A stretch of DNA of 6,917 nucleotides from JBDTMC01 sp039934475 (GTDB lineage Bacteria > Acidobacteriota > Terriglobia > Bryobacterales > Bryobacteraceae): the NCBI GenBank assembly GCA_039934475.1, contig JBDTMC010000422.1:1-6917 (forward strand), written 5' to 3'. Positions 6,113-6,917 of the stretch are shown piece by piece. Position 1 is the stretch's first letter; each line of letters begins with the position of its first letter. The notes under the pieces are model-generated. The model was given only the letters and a program-made list of their open reading frames with translations, was not told where the DNA came from and searched no databases. The translations under genes and the position numbers were made by a program.

Positions 6113-6769
6113 ATGTTCGATATAGCAAAGCTCTTGGACCTTCCGGTAATCAGTCGTCGCGTGTTCTATCCGCGACGTATGACCGTTCCGCCCAATCTGG
6201 TCGTTGAAGGCGAAAACTACCGGCTCGGGTGCTACGTCCGCCGGACGCAGCCTGACGCCTTGTGGGTCGTCTATTTCCACGGCAACGGCGAACTCGCGGC
6301 GGAGAGCGTGGAGGACTGCGCCAGCCTCTTCACAGCGGCGGGAGTCAACGTGTGCTTCGCGGAATACCGCGGGTACGGGACATCCGATGGGGAACCGGCG
6401 CTGGTTGGAATGCTCGGAGACGGGGAACAGGTGGTGGCGGCGCTGGGGGTTCCGGCGGAACGAGTGGTGGCCTTCGGTCGCTCCTTGGGGAGTCTGTATG
6501 CCATCGAGTTAGCGCGCCGGCTGCCAAGTCTACGTGGGCTCGTCCTGGAAAGCGGCATTGCCTCTCTTACGGACCTTTGGCCGCTGGTAAACGAAGCCAA
6601 GAGTCTCGGCTGTGCGCACTCCTTGATCGACACTTCGGTGCCGCCTCGGCTGCCCGGACCGCGCACCCGGAAGGCGATCTCATTGTCGTGGAAGACGCAG
6701 TTCTCGACCCGGGCGGTCACATTTTCCTTTATGTTCAGCGCGGCCATGTTGCCGATCTGGCCGGGCTGA
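6113..6769 (+). CDS. alpha/beta hydrolase, probably C-terminally truncated
   Basis: The open frame gives 218 residues from the ATG at 6113 (an AGG lies 8 bases upstream; the frame is also open further left but only as an antisense shadow of the regulator). Visible hydrolase features: strand plus oxyanion loop VVYFHGNGE (52-60), EYRGYGTSDGEP (84-95), and the nucleophile elbow FGRSLGS with S124, followed by GLVLESGIASL (142-152). Recognisable similarity ends near residue 165 (about 6610). The remainder is simply the opposite strand of a beta-helix gene, and it lacks the last strands with the catalytic Asp and His. Relatives usually run to about 230-280 residues. So this is probably an inactive 5' fragment fused to unrelated sequence. 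The start is divergent from the Rrf2 gene, 81 bp away. Substrate cannot be predicted. Confidence 0.7.
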   Translation: MFDIAKLLDLPVISRRVFYPRRMTVPPNLVVEGENYRLGCYVRRTQPDALWVVYFHGNGELAAESVEDCASLFTAAGVNVCFAEYRGYGTSDGEPALVGMLGDGEQVVAALGVPAERVVAFGRSLGSLYAIELARRLPSLRGLVLESGIASLTDLWPLVNEAKSLGCAHSLIDTSVPPRLPGPRTRKAISLSWKTQFSTRAVTFSFMFSAAMLPIWPG

Positions 6770-6917
6770 TTCCAGCCGTAGAAGCGGCAGTTGCGGATGA
6801 CCAATTCGCAGCGAGGGCCTTTTCCCGGGGTCTTGGTGTCAACGCCATTCTCTCCGGGCCGCTCGCCCTTCTTGAAACCCGCGGCGTCGGCAGGAAGCGG
6901 GCCGGTCCAGAACGTGC
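6271..6917 (-). CDS. right-handed beta-helix (pectate-lyase-like) protein, truncated at both ends
   Basis: A leftward frame enters from the right edge (first full codon at 6915) and stays open to a stop at 6271. Only residues 1-101 (bases 6917-6613) look like real protein. They contain successive beta-helix rungs: CELVIRNCRFYGW, AALNIKENVTARVENCVFHDN, AFRVRGPGSRGG and TEVSIKECA. The repeated 'hydrophobic-x-N/D-C-x-F' turns are the hallmark of parallel beta-helix proteins, often extracellular polysaccharide-active or surface proteins. Below 6613 the frame is the antisense of the hydrolase gene, with low-complexity Ser/Pro/Arg composition and no helix rungs, so the true C-terminus is missing. 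The N-terminus is outside the window. No catalytic residues can be assigned. Confidence 0.65.
   Translation of the reverse strand, partial: TFWTGPLPADAAGFKKGERPGENGVDTKTPGKGPRCELVIRNCRFYGWNQPGQIGNMAALNIKENVTARVENCVFHDNEIAFRVRGPGSRGGTEVSIKECAQPRLLASFTSGQRSVREAMPLSRTSPRRLGSRRANSMAYRLPKERPKATTRSAGTPSAATTCSPSPSIPTSAGSPSDVPYPRYSAKHTLTPAAVKRLAQSSTLSAASSPLPWK

Noticed and set aside
6032..6280. Longer Rrf2 start at 6280
   Set aside because: It would translate the promoter and palindrome and part of the divergent gene. The family N-terminus MLSQTAEYAL begins at 6031.
1..6917. tRNA, rRNA, CRISPR arrays, insertion sequences, integrase or attachment sites
   Set aside because: No cloverleaf, repeat-spacer pattern, transposase-like frame or flanking terminal repeats were seen on either strand.

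Overview
The window looks like a moderately GC-rich (roughly 60% by eye) Gram-negative chromosome, most likely Acidobacteriota of the Solibacter/Bryobacter type. The main pointer is a MacB/FtsX-type permease without its own ATPase. It carries a second permease unit after the first and has the 'acidobacterial duplicated orphan permease' (ADOP) layout. The taxonomic call is inference from family knowledge.

Layout: five genes run leftward in a tight series. They are an Rrf2-family regulator (6031-5594), an exported mono-haem c-type cytochrome of unrecognised family (5601-4294, overlapping the regulator by 8 nt), an exported TPR-like protein (4233-3082), an acetate-kinase family enzyme (3082-1982, sharing one base with the stop of the TPR gene), and, after a 109-bp gap, the permease (from 1872, running off the left edge). 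A good sigma70-type promoter sits upstream of the regulator. It has TTGACA, a 17-bp spacer and TATCTT, and a palindrome straddles its -10 box, which suggests autoregulation. A perfect TATAAT and a strong Shine-Dalgarno precede the TPR gene, so TPR-ackA may also be transcribed separately. The 109-bp gap before the permease holds a hairpin and a pair of 11-bp direct repeats spaced 21 bp apart.

On the right, a divergent alpha/beta hydrolase gene starts at 6113. Its recognisable sequence stops near 6610, before the catalytic Asp and His would be reached. A leftward beta-helix protein gene enters from the right edge, and its recognisable sequence also stops near 6613. The two abut tail to tail, which suggests either a deletion that removed both 3' ends or an assembly chimera.

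How the genes may work together (inference): a redox or Fe-S responsive Rrf2 regulator controls a periplasmic cytochrome, with a periplasmic TPR protein and a cytosolic acyl-phosphate/ATP-forming kinase. The kinase is unusual: three positions that are key in characterised acetate kinases are replaced (Arg91 to Lys, Asp148 to Glu, Asn211 to Gly, Methanosarcina thermophila numbering). This regulator-cytochrome-TPR-kinase cluster, with no phosphotransacetylase in view, is the most interesting content. There is no gene-free stretch longer than about 110 bp.
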